Source: Tritrichomonas musculus | Lineage: Eukaryota; Parabasalia; Tritrichomonadida; Tritrichomonadidae | Reading direction: 5' to 3' | Assembly (NCBI GenBank): GCA_039105265.1 | Contig: JAPFFF010000020.1 | Location: forward strand, 1,443,001 to 1,507,000 | Length of the DNA stretch: 64,000 nucleotides | Part shown: in pieces, positions 10,587-20,098 of the stretch | How the letters are laid out: each line of letters begins with the position of its first letter | How positions within the stretch are numbered: position 1 is the first letter of the stretch | Made by a program: the position numbers and the translations under genes | The notes under the pieces: generated by a model | What the model was told of the DNA's origin: nothing | Database searches by the model: none | What the model saw: only the letters and a program-made list of their open reading frames with translations

Positions 10587-13529
10587 TTAAAGTGCAGGAG
10601 CTTGATCATCATCCTCATCAGTTAATTCTTTAACACCTAATCCCGAAGCTTCTGATTCTGAGTTGAGAGAATTCTTCTTTTTAATATAGCAAATGACAGC
10701 CACACCAATAACTGCTACTCCAGCAATGACACCAATAACAATCCCAGCAATTTGTCCACCCGAAAGTTTGCTCTTCTTTTTACTATTTCTCATTACAGAC
10801 AACGACTTTTCTCCATCTTCTAATATAATAATTTGCGAATCTACTGATAAACATTCATATGCATTAAAAATCGAATCATCAAATTTTATTGTATCACCCC
10901 AGTTTTTACATGAATCCTGGAACGTTCCTTGAAAGAGAGTATATTTTGTGTTTTCATTCGGAATTGATCCATCATCTGGATTTTCAAATTGAATTGATGA
11001 TGGATGCTCGCCCAAAGAGCCAGTGAGCATTGGTCTTTTAATATCACTTTCATTAAATGAATTTAATTTCATTATGATACATGTTTTAGTCAGAACAACA
11101 TTATCAAGTTCTAATGAAGCAGATTGATCAATCTTGAAATTATCAGCAATTGTAACATTGCTGATTTTTCCTGTTGTCTGAGGTTTGGCTTCAATTTCAT
11201 TGATAGTGATTGGCTGGTTTGATGAAATAGAACCGTTAGAGTAAAGATTAATTGACTTAACAGTGACAGAGTTGATATTTGGTTGTACGTCAATTTTGAG
11301 TTCATTGTAAATTTCAGATGACGATGTGATTGAAACATCTTTCTTTTTACCGTCCGCTGATTGTGGTAAATCAAGTACTAATGTGCATGGCTCATAGTTT
11401 TTGATTTTAAGTTTAGCATCTTTTTCTTTTTCCATTGTAACATGAATTTCTGATTTCTTTTTTACCAATATATTCAAAGGACCGTCAATTAAATCGATTT
11501 TTGGCCTCGTGTTTTTATCGAAATCTAAAAATTGATTTTCTGAAAGCGATAAATTCTTTATTGGAATTACTTTATCAGGATCTGTATTTTTAATTGTAAT
11601 AACTGTTTCATTTGAAGTAGAATTCAATGATTCGAGAGCTTCATTAATTGCATTACTTATATTAGCATGATTTGATCCATCAACGACTATGTTATCTACA
11701 GTATTATTGAAATCTTTCTGATTCTGTTTCATTACTTTTTTAATTTTATTGATTTTTATAGATTTAATATCTAGAACATCGTCGTTGTTGTCTTTGGAAA
11801 TGTAGAGACTTGTGTAAACACCTGTTGGAAAAGCAAGATTGGTCATTGTTGCTAAACCATCTTCATCAAAGAATTCAACAGAACATGAATCGAAGAAAAT
11901 TCTCCATTTATAGGTTGTTTTTGGAATAGGAATTTGGGCACTTGTACTTTCTTTAGCAAATGAATCTGAAACAATTCCTGATTTATCTCTTTGGCAAGTA
12001 ACAGTTCTTGTTGATGGATCAAAACGAACGAAGAAATGTTGTGCATAGAAATTATTGAACATAAAATTGATTCGGCCATTTCCTGTTACGGTGAATTCAA
12101 TGTTAAATTCAACACCTGCACAATTTTCTGGTGCTACAAATACCCATCTATCTTTCTGGCCTCTTCCAAGAGTAAATTTCTCATCCGTTATTACATCGCC
12201 TCTCAAGTTAGTAATAGCATCAATTGGTAGATTTGATGCAACATATGTGCCGTTACTTAATTTAACTAATGAAATTTTTCTTGGAATTGTCATGGCGCTT
12301 CGATAGTTTTGTGAAGGGAGAACACCTGCATATTGCCAGTTACTCATCCATGTCATTCCAATGTATTCTGTCTTTGATGTACTTCCTCCTTGAATTCGTT
12401 GATCTTTTGGATATGTCACTGTCGCATATGCATCTTTACCATATTCAAGCCATCGAATTGTACTTTTATCTTCATCACATGTGAAAGTTGTTCCATCAAA
12501 TTTCCCAACAAAATATTGACATGATGAACCACCGAATGGACCTCCTGGATTAATATTAACAAGTAAAACATGTTTATCATATTCTTCGAAATATAATAAA
12601 TCTGGACATTCCCAAACTCCTCCATGTGCTCCATATTCTTCTCCAAATGAACTTGCATATTTCCATTCTAATAAATTGTCGGACTTCCAAAATTCAACAT
12701 GTTGACCAACAGCTAAAGTCATGATATATATTGGTTTATTTGCTCCTTTCAACCAAATCTTACATACTTTAGGATCTCGGAAATCATCAAGATGAACATT
12801 TTCAACGATTGGATTACCTGCCCATTTGATCCATGTGAAACCATTATCTTTCGAATATGCCATACTTTGTTGTTGGCGAGGAAGAGTTGAAGTATAATAA
12901 GAAAAGATAGTATTCTTACCTAAACCTGCTGAATTTTCTTCATCAACGATCGAACTTCCTGAGAAAATTGCGCCAAGTTCATCAGGAGCTAATGAATGAG
13001 GAAGATATTTCCAGTGTAATAAATCTTTCGATATTGCATGACCCCAATGCATGTTTCCCCATACAGCTGCATAAGGATTATATTGATAATGGAAATGATA
13101 AGTTATTTCTCCATTCTCATCTTTAGTTGAAAACATTCCATTTGGGTCGTTCATCCAACCATACTCAGGAGTGAAATGATACCAAGGTCTATATCTTTCA
13201 TCATAATCAAATTTTGATTCATAATCATCTGATTGTTTTAATCCTTTCCAAAAAACATAGTTGCCTATATGATTATCGCCAACATCGATATCAAATCTTA
13301 CTTCTTTTCCAATCCAGTTAGTCACGTTCAAAGGGAATGTATAAGTAACATAATCTTTTGCAAAACGAATATCATTGACAACTTCAAATTTACCATCAAC
13401 AAAAATATTGGTTTTATATTCGGGTGAACCATCTTCTTGAATTGGTATAAGTAAATAGTCATCAGTGATATTAATTTTTAAACCTTTAATGAGTGATTTT
13501 GTTCCAAAAACAACTAACCAAAAGAGCAT
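10587..13529 (-). CDS. GH32 beta-fructofuranosidase fused to a membrane-anchored surface stalk
   Basis: 980 aa. The start MLFWLVVFGTKS is a short hydrophobic secretion signal. A beta domain (about residues 25-110) precedes the GH32 five-blade propeller, with nucleophile Asp128 in WMNDPNG, Asp252 in FRDPK and acid/base Glu307 in WECPD. The enzyme should release fructose from sucrose or fructans outside the cell. A beta-sandwich follows to about residue 600. Unlike its three neighbours it continues with about 320 residues rich in Asn, Ser, Ile and Val, resembling trichomonad surface-protein stalks. It ends with a transmembrane helix (about 920-948, GGQIAGIVIGVIAGVAVIGV), KKK and an acidic tail. 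It lacks one Asp in the APDDELG motif of the others (APDELG). It is divergent with the gene at 14246. Confidence 0.9.
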   Translation of the reverse strand: MLFWLVVFGTKSLIKGLKINITDDYLLIPIQEDGSPEYKTNIFVDGKFEVVNDIRFAKDYVTYTFPLNVTNWIGKEVRFDIDVGDNHIGNYVFWKGLKQSDDYESKFDYDERYRPWYHFTPEYGWMNDPNGMFSTKDENGEITYHFHYQYNPYAAVWGNMHWGHAISKDLLHWKYLPHSLAPDELGAIFSGSSIVDEENSAGLGKNTIFSYYTSTLPRQQQSMAYSKDNGFTWIKWAGNPIVENVHLDDFRDPKVCKIWLKGANKPIYIMTLAVGQHVEFWKSDNLLEWKYASSFGEEYGAHGGVWECPDLLYFEEYDKHVLLVNINPGGPFGGSSCQYFVGKFDGTTFTCDEDKSTIRWLEYGKDAYATVTYPKDQRIQGGSTSKTEYIGMTWMSNWQYAGVLPSQNYRSAMTIPRKISLVKLSNGTYVASNLPIDAITNLRGDVITDEKFTLGRGQKDRWVFVAPENCAGVEFNIEFTVTGNGRINFMFNNFYAQHFFVRFDPSTRTVTCQRDKSGIVSDSFAKESTSAQIPIPKTTYKWRIFFDSCSVEFFDEDGLATMTNLAFPTGVYTSLYISKDNNDDVLDIKSIKINKIKKVMKQNQKDFNNTVDNIVVDGSNHANISNAINEALESLNSTSNETVITIKNTDPDKVIPIKNLSLSENQFLDFDKNTRPKIDLIDGPLNILVKKKSEIHVTMEKEKDAKLKIKNYEPCTLVLDLPQSADGKKKDVSITSSSEIYNELKIDVQPNINSVTVKSINLYSNGSISSNQPITINEIEAKPQTTGKISNVTIADNFKIDQSASLELDNVVLTKTCIIMKLNSFNESDIKRPMLTGSLGEHPSSIQFENPDDGSIPNENTKYTLFQGTFQDSCKNWGDTIKFDDSIFNAYECLSVDSQIIILEDGEKSLSVMRNSKKKSKLSGGQIAGIVIGVIAGVAVIGVAVICYIKKKNSLNSESEASGLGVKELTDEDDDQAPAL

Positions 13530-14245
13530 TTTTAGAATTATTTAAATGATGTAATATTTTTTTCAATGAAAAAATTGATTGAGATGATTGCAACTTTTTA
13601 ATATACAAAAAAATCAATTGAATTTTTTTTTGAATTCAAATTTATCGAAATGGTTTAAACTTTTTTATTTTTTAAAGTGATATCACATTATGATATGGAA
13701 GTAACTTTTTCCATAAAATAATATTTAAATGATTTATTGATTTTTTATTTATGATTGAATGCCTCTTTTTTTCTTCTTCTTTCTTTCTTTCTTTTCCCAA
13801 AAGAAAATTTATTCATTTTTTAATTACTTCTATTTTTTTTTACCAAAAGTGTTATATGAAAATCGATTGACATGAAAAATTGATGGTGAAAAGAAGCTAA
13901 TATAAATATTTATACAATTTTATTCATGATTTTCAAAATAAAACTTTATTATTCGTCTTTTTCATTTTACAATGTCGAAAATGAATGACATGATTGCAAC
14001 TTTTTGATTGATTGAAATATATATTTTTTCTTTTTTATTTAACTTTTATAGTATTAAACATAAATAAAGAAAAAGATGTATATGATTTATCTGCTAATTT
14101 TTTTATTTAAGATTAATGCATAATTAATAAATGAATATAAACTTCATTAAAAAAAATCAATTTCATCTTTCAAAAGTTGCAATCATTTCACATAATTTTT
14201 GAAATAAAAAATATATTTTTCATTTTTTGGATTGCTAAACAAAAA
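13530..14245. promoter_or_regulatory. Divergent promoter region of the first GH32 pair
   Basis: This gene-free stretch separates two outward-facing GH32 genes. Minus-strand proximal elements are GTTGCAATCATCTCAATCAA (around 13576-13595) and, further out, AAGTGATATCACATTATGAT (around 13676-13695), which contains the perfect palindrome GTGATATCAC. Plus-strand proximal is AAAGTTGCAATCATTTCA (around 14173-14190), with TCATTTC fitting the trichomonad initiator pattern. A further GATTGCAACTTTTTGA block lies near 13991. The same blocks recur between the genes at 19278 and 20099. Confidence 0.6.
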
Positions 14246-16081
14246 ATGATCTTTTGGTTGTTTGTTTTTGGAATTCGTTCTCTTATTCAGACTTATACTT
14301 TCACAGCTTCAAAAAAATATTTGCTTATACCAATTCAAGAAGATGGTTCACCTGAACATCGAACGAAAATTTTTGTCAATAAAACTTTTGAAGTTGTAAA
14401 TGATATTCGTTTTGCAAAAGATTATGTTACTTATACTTTCCCTTTAAATTTAACTAACTGGATTGGAAAAGAAATAAGATTTGAAATCGATGTTGGTGAT
14501 GATTATATTGATAGTTATGTCTTTTGGAAAGGATTGAAACAATCAGATGATTATGAATCAAAATTTGATTATGATGAAAGATATAGACCTTGGTATCATT
14601 TCACTCCTGAGTATGGTTGGATGAACGACCCAAATGGAATGTTTTCAACTAAAGATGAGAATGGAGAAATAACTTATCATTTCCATTATCAATATAATCC
14701 TTATGCAGCTGTATGGGGAAACATGCATTGGGGTCATGCAATATCGAAAGATTTATTACACTGGAAATATCTTCCTCATTCATTAGCTCCCGATGATGAA
14801 CTTGGAGCAATTTTCTCAGGAAGTTCGATCGTTGATGAAGAAAATTCAGCAGGTTTAGGTAAGAATACTATCTTTTCTTATTATACTTCAACTCTTCCTC
14901 GCCAACAACAAAGTATGGCATATTCGAAAGATAATGGTTTCACATGGATCAAATGGGCAGGTAATCCAATCGTTGAAAATGTTCATCTTGATGATTTCCG
15001 AGATCCTAAAGTATGTAAGATTTGGTTGAAAGGAGCAAATAAACCAATATATATCATGACTTTAGCTGTTGGTCAACATGTTGAATTTTGGAAGTCCGAC
15101 AATTTATTAGAATGGAAATATGCAAGTTCATTTGGAGAAGAATATGGAGCACATGGAGGAGTTTGGGAATGTCCAGATTTATTATATTTCGAAGAACATG
15201 ATAAACATGTTTTACTTGTTAATATTAATCCAGGAGGTCCATTCGGTGGTTCATCATGTCAATATTTTGTTGGGAAATTTGATGGAACAACTTTCACATG
15301 TGATGAAGATAAAAGTACAATTCGATGGCTTGAATATGGTAAAGATGCATATGCGACAGTGACATATCCAAAAGATCAACGAATTCAAGGAGGAAGTACA
15401 TCAAAGACAGAATACATTGGAATGACATGGATGAGTAACTGGCAATATGCAGGTGTTCTTCCTTCACAAAACTATCGAAGCGCCATGACAATTCCAAGAA
15501 AAATTTCATTAGTTAAATTAGAGAATGGTACATATATTACATCAAATCTTCCAATTGATGACATATTTAGAATTCGAGGAAAAACATTATTACAAGATAG
15601 ATTTACTCTTGAAGAAGGAGTTAAAGATAGATGGTTAACATTAGCACCAGAACATTGTGCTGGTGTTGAATTTAACATTGAATTCACCGTAACTGGCAAT
15701 GGTCGAATCAATTTCATGTTCAACAATTTCCACGCACAACACTATTTTGTTCGTTTTGATCCATCAACAAGAACTGTAACATGCCAAAGAGAAAAAGCTG
15801 GGGCAGTTTCAGATTCTTTTGCTAAAGAAAGTACAAGTGCCCAAATTCCAATTGCAAAAACAACTTATAAATGGAGAATTTTCTTTGATTCAAACTCTGT
15901 AGAATTCTTTGATGAAGATGGATTCGTAACAATGACAAATCTTGCTTATCCAACAGGTGTTTATACGAGCATTTATATTTCTAAAGATAATAAAAATGAT
16001 GTTCTTGACATCAAATCAGTTCGTATAAATAAAGTTCAAAAAGTCATGAAACGTAAATCTGAACAAGACAATGACAATTAA
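14246..16081 (+). CDS. Secreted GH32 beta-fructofuranosidase
   Basis: 611 aa from the ATG at 14246 (MIFWLFVFGIRSL...). The longer frame opened by a TTG at 14177 covers what is probably the promoter and initiator, and the chosen ATG aligns with the starts of the paralogues. A hydrophobic leader suggests secretion. The GH32 active site is complete (WMNDPNG, FRDPK, WECPD), with the usual C-terminal beta-sandwich and a short charged end (KRKSEQDNDN). There is no membrane anchor, so it is probably released or retained in vesicles. Its core DNA is almost identical to the other three copies. Residues around DDIFRIRGKTLLQ match the copy at 17443, while the later SDSFAKESTSAQIP resembles the copy at 10587, so it is a mosaic. 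Confidence 0.92.
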   Translation: MIFWLFVFGIRSLIQTYTFTASKKYLLIPIQEDGSPEHRTKIFVNKTFEVVNDIRFAKDYVTYTFPLNLTNWIGKEIRFEIDVGDDYIDSYVFWKGLKQSDDYESKFDYDERYRPWYHFTPEYGWMNDPNGMFSTKDENGEITYHFHYQYNPYAAVWGNMHWGHAISKDLLHWKYLPHSLAPDDELGAIFSGSSIVDEENSAGLGKNTIFSYYTSTLPRQQQSMAYSKDNGFTWIKWAGNPIVENVHLDDFRDPKVCKIWLKGANKPIYIMTLAVGQHVEFWKSDNLLEWKYASSFGEEYGAHGGVWECPDLLYFEEHDKHVLLVNINPGGPFGGSSCQYFVGKFDGTTFTCDEDKSTIRWLEYGKDAYATVTYPKDQRIQGGSTSKTEYIGMTWMSNWQYAGVLPSQNYRSAMTIPRKISLVKLENGTYITSNLPIDDIFRIRGKTLLQDRFTLEEGVKDRWLTLAPEHCAGVEFNIEFTVTGNGRINFMFNNFHAQHYFVRFDPSTRTVTCQREKAGAVSDSFAKESTSAQIPIAKTTYKWRIFFDSNSVEFFDEDGFVTMTNLAYPTGVYTSIYISKDNKNDVLDIKSVRINKVQKVMKRKSEQDNDN

Positions 16082-17442
16082 AGATGTGCCATAAATATTT
16101 TATTTAAACGCATAAAATTCCATTTGGAGCTAAATTAGTTAATAAACAGGTCTTATGACATTAAAATATCAATTCAAAAACTAAAAAAAGCATTTATTAT
16201 ATTATGTAATAAAAATAAAACAAAAAAAAAACATTTTTTTCTTAATATTTTTAGATTGATGATATAGAGATATGAGAACCATGTTCTTTGTGCTGTATAT
16301 TTCCATTTTTTAATATTTAGCAGAAACTCTTAAGGTACAAATGTAGTACGTTATGTAACCGCTTTTTTTGACACTAATTTTGAATAAAATCCATCATCAA
16401 CTAATTTATCGATGATCTTCTGCTATTTTTATATATAGCTATTCAACTAATTTATTATAGGTTATATCCAAAAATATTATTGATTATCTAGTAATAAATT
16501 TTCAGTCTTCTACTATTTAATTACGGATTCTTTTCGTTTTAATTGTTTATATTATATCCAACGACCCACAATGCCCTACAATCTGATCTTGGATGTTTTA
16601 GAAATTAATTTCAGATATTTACTATAATAAATTACCAATCTTTCAATAATTTTTTACCAATCGCTTCTTATTTAATACAGGCTGCGCATTTCAAATCGGC
16701 CCTTTTAACGGATATTTGACCATAAATTGACCTTCAAAAGTGCTAAAAAGGCCTTTATTGAAATTTTCCACAAAATATTTTTCTGCCTTTTTCTTACTTC
16801 TTTGTGCTATACTTTATGATAATTGATTAAAAATCTTCATCAAAGACTAATTTATTAATTATTTTTTTTGTGTTTTAATAAAGGATATATCTTAAAAGAA
16901 AATAAGATATATCTTCATCAAAGACTAATTTATTAACTAATTATTTTTTTTTCTCTTAATAAGATATATCCTTTATTAAAACACAAAATAAAGTCTACAA
17001 TTTACGATCATGATTAACTCACGATTTATAAATTATCAAAAGCATTAATACCATCATTTAAATCATATTTGTAAACTTTTTATTTGGCAAATAAGTAAAC
17101 AATTTAAAATAGAGAGGGGAGTTAATGGTCAAAAAGACATTAAAATATTTGACCTTAATGCTTTGTTTAAAAAATTACGATAATGAATTTATCAAAGTAT
17201 TATTTAATACCAAAAACCTATTAAATCATATTAATACTAATTTGAATTTGCTTTCATGCTCTCTTATATAAAAAAACTTCAAGTTTCTCAAAGATACTGG
17301 ATTCAAGATTTCTTATAAATCATATATTTTTTTCTGTTTTAATAGAGATATATTATTTTAGATATTTAATTTTTATTTAAAAATTGATTTTCAAAAACGA
17401 ATCATTTATTCGTTTAAAAACTTGATAATTTGATTATTCCTT
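16082..17442. other. Spacer between convergent GH32 genes, with repeat elements
   Basis: No gene. TTAA plus GGTACAAATGTAGTACGTTA at 16330-16353 repeats the MITE end seen at 1485, with three bases different; I find no matching right end, so it is a solo end or a truncated copy. A long foldback lies at 16868-16986. A 25-base direct repeat (TCTTCATCAAAGACTAATTT and following) occurs near 16836 and 16912. Confidence 0.55.
16868..16986. repeat. Perfect 27-bp inverted repeat (foldback)
   Basis: Left arm 16868-16894 begins TTGTGTTTTAATAAAGG; right arm 16960-16986 is its exact reverse complement, ending CCTTTATTAAAACACAA. The 65-bp spacer is AT-rich. This could be a MITE remnant or a cruciform-forming site; with two convergent genes on either side it could also affect transcript ends. 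Confidence 0.7.
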
Positions 17443-19278
17443 TTAATTGTCATTGTCTTGTTCAGATTTACGTTTCATGACTTTTTGAACTTTATTTATA
17501 CGAACTGATTTGATGTCAAGAACATCATCTACGTTGTCTTTAGAAATATAAATACTCGTATAAACACCTGTAGGATAAGCAAGATTTGTCATTGTTATCA
17601 ATCCATCTTCATCAAAGAATTCTACAGAGTTTGAATCAAAGAAAATTCTCCACTTATAAGTTGTTTTTGCAATTGGAATTTGGGCACTTGTGTCTGCAGG
17701 AACAAATTCTTCAGAAACAGTTCCTGATACATCTCTTTGGCATGTAACAGTTCTTGTTGATGGATCAAAACGAACAAAATAGTGTTGTGCGTGGAAATTG
17801 TTGAACATGAAATTGATTCGACCATTGCCAGTTACGGTGAATTCAATGTTAAATTCAACACCAGCACAATGTTCTGGTGCTAATGTTAACCATCTATCTT
17901 TAACTCCTTCTTCAAGAGTAAATCTATCTTGTAATAATGTTTTTCCTCGAATTCTAAATATGTCATCAATTGGAAGATTTGATGTAATATATGTACCATT
18001 CTCTAATTTAACTAATGAAATCTTTCTTGGAATTGTCATGGCGCTTCGATAGTTTTGTGAAGGAAGAACACCTGCATATTGCCAGTTACTCATCCATGTC
18101 ATTCCAATGTATTCTGTCTTTGATGTACTTCCTCCTTGAATTCGTTGATCTTTTGGATATGTCACTGTCGCATATGCATCTTTACCATATTCAAGCCATC
18201 GAATTGTACTTTTATCTTCATCACATGTGAAAGTTGTTCCATCAAATTTCCCAACAAAATATTGACATGATGAACCACCGAATGGACCTCCTGGATTAAT
18301 ATTAACAAGTAAAACATGTTTATCATATTCTTCGAAATATAATAAATCTGGACATTCCCAAACTCCTCCATGTGCTCCATATTCTTCTCCAAATGAACTT
18401 GCATATTTCCATTCTAATAAATTGTCGGACTTCCAAAATTCAACATGTTGACCAACAGCTAAAGTCATGATATATATTGGTTTATTTGCTCCTTTCAACC
18501 AAATCTTACATACTTTAGGATCTCGGAAATCATCAACTTCAGTATTTGGGATAATTGGATTACTTTCCCATTTTGTCCATGTGAAACCATTATCTTTCGA
18601 ATATGCCATACTTTGTTGTTGGCGAGGAAGAGTTGAAGTATAATAAGAAAAGATAGTATTCTTACCTAAACCTGCTGAATTTTCTTCATCAACGATCGAA
18701 CTTCCTGAGAAAATTGCTCCAAGTTCATCATCAGGAGCTAATGAATGAGGAAGATATTTCCAATGTAATAAATCTTTCGATATTGCATGACCCCAATGCA
18801 TGTTTCCCCATACAGCCGCATAAGGATTATATTGATAATGGAAATGATAAGTTATTTCTCCATTCTCATCTTTAGTTGAAAACATTCCATTTGGGTCGTT
18901 CATCCAACCATACTCAGGAGTGAAATGATACCAAGGTCTATATCTTTCATCATAATCAAATTTTGATTCATAATCATCTGATTCGATAAATCCTTTCCAA
19001 AAAACATAATTTTCTATATTATCATTTCCAATTTCAATATCGAGTTTCACTTCTTTTCCAATCCAATTTGTTACGTTCAAAGGGAAAGTATAGGTAACAT
19101 AATCTTTTGCAAAACGAATATCATTGACAACTTCAAATTTATCATCAACATAAATCTTTGTTTGATAAGCAGGAGAACCATCCTCTTGAATTGGTATAAG
19201 TAGATATTTCTTTGAAGGTGTGTATGTATGAGTATAGATTTGAGAATTAATTCCCAAAACAACTAACCAAAAGAACAT
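17443..19278 (-). CDS. Secreted GH32 beta-fructofuranosidase
   Basis: 611 aa from the ATG at 19278 (MFFWLVVLGINSQ..., a signal-like leader). All three GH32 signatures are present: WMNDPNG, FRDPK and WECPD. It has no stalk or anchor and shares the KRKSEQDNDN end with the copy at 14246. Just before the RDP motif it has WTKWESNPIIPNTEVDD where the other three have WIKWAGNPIVENVHLDD. This short private segment lies near the active-site funnel and could alter acceptor binding. It is divergent from the gene at 20099 across an 820-bp promoter region. Confidence 0.92.
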   Translation of the reverse strand: MFFWLVVLGINSQIYTHTYTPSKKYLLIPIQEDGSPAYQTKIYVDDKFEVVNDIRFAKDYVTYTFPLNVTNWIGKEVKLDIEIGNDNIENYVFWKGFIESDDYESKFDYDERYRPWYHFTPEYGWMNDPNGMFSTKDENGEITYHFHYQYNPYAAVWGNMHWGHAISKDLLHWKYLPHSLAPDDELGAIFSGSSIVDEENSAGLGKNTIFSYYTSTLPRQQQSMAYSKDNGFTWTKWESNPIIPNTEVDDFRDPKVCKIWLKGANKPIYIMTLAVGQHVEFWKSDNLLEWKYASSFGEEYGAHGGVWECPDLLYFEEYDKHVLLVNINPGGPFGGSSCQYFVGKFDGTTFTCDEDKSTIRWLEYGKDAYATVTYPKDQRIQGGSTSKTEYIGMTWMSNWQYAGVLPSQNYRSAMTIPRKISLVKLENGTYITSNLPIDDIFRIRGKTLLQDRFTLEEGVKDRWLTLAPEHCAGVEFNIEFTVTGNGRINFMFNNFHAQHYFVRFDPSTRTVTCQRDVSGTVSEEFVPADTSAQIPIAKTTYKWRIFFDSNSVEFFDEDGLITMTNLAYPTGVYTSIYISKDNVDDVLDIKSVRINKVQKVMKRKSEQDNDN

Positions 19279-20098
19279 TTTTTATTGAACAAATAAGAAA
19301 AATGATGTTATATTTTTTTTCAATTAAAAAACTGATTGAAATGATTGCAACTTTTTGTATATTAAAAAAAAAACAATTGAATTTTTTTTTCAATTCAAAT
19401 TTATCGAAATGGCTTGAACTTTTTTATTTTACAAAGTGATATCACATTATGATATGGAAGCAACTTCTTAATGAAAATGATATTTTTTTTATTTTTGGTT
19501 TTAAAGATATATTCATTAGAGTAAATGAAATCAATAATGAGAATGAAAAATTTCTTTTATATATCAATAACTAATATTTATATAATTTTATTAAATGTAA
19601 AAACTAATATTTGCTATATCAGGTATTATTTATAAATTATCTATGCAAAAATATCTATATTTTCCAAAAGTTATTAAGTTTTTTCAATCATTCATTCAAA
19701 AAGTTGCAATCATGTCATTCATTTTGGACTATGCAAAATAAAAATGATGAATAATAAAGTATTTGGAAAATCTTGAATAAAATATCATGAATAGTTTGAT
19801 TTGCTTCTTTTTACCTTTGATTTTTTATATCAATCGATTTTAATATTAGTTAAAAATAGGCTGGAAGTCATAAATAAAAAATCAATAAATTATTGAATTA
19901 TTTTATAGAAAAAGTTGCTTCCATATCATTATGTGATATCACTTGAAAAAATAAAAAAGTTTAAACCATTTCGATAAATTTAAATTCAAAAAAAAATTCA
20001 ATTGATTTTTTTTGTATATTAAAAAGTTGCAATCATTTCAATCAATTTTTTCATTGAAAAAAAATATTATATCATTTTTTTTGTTTATTCAACAAAAA
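19279..20098. promoter_or_regulatory. Divergent promoter region of the second GH32 pair
   Basis: Both sides carry the same block in mirror orientation. The minus-side copy is at about 19340-19463 (GATTGCAACTTTTTGTAT ... AAGTGATATCACATTATGAT). The plus-side copy is at about 19913-20040 (CATTATGTGATATCACTTG ... AAAAGTTGCAATCATTTCAA). The palindrome GTGATATCAC occurs in both. A further CAAAAAGTTGCAATCATGTC lies near 19701. TCATTTC/TCATTTT sites near the start codons fit an initiator. Confidence 0.6.

Noticed and set aside
14177-14245. TTG-initiated N-terminal extensions of GH32, polo kinase, capsid and fibre-fragment genes
   Set aside because: Non-ATG starts are not expected here, they overlap promoter or initiator sites, and paralogues align at the downstream ATG.
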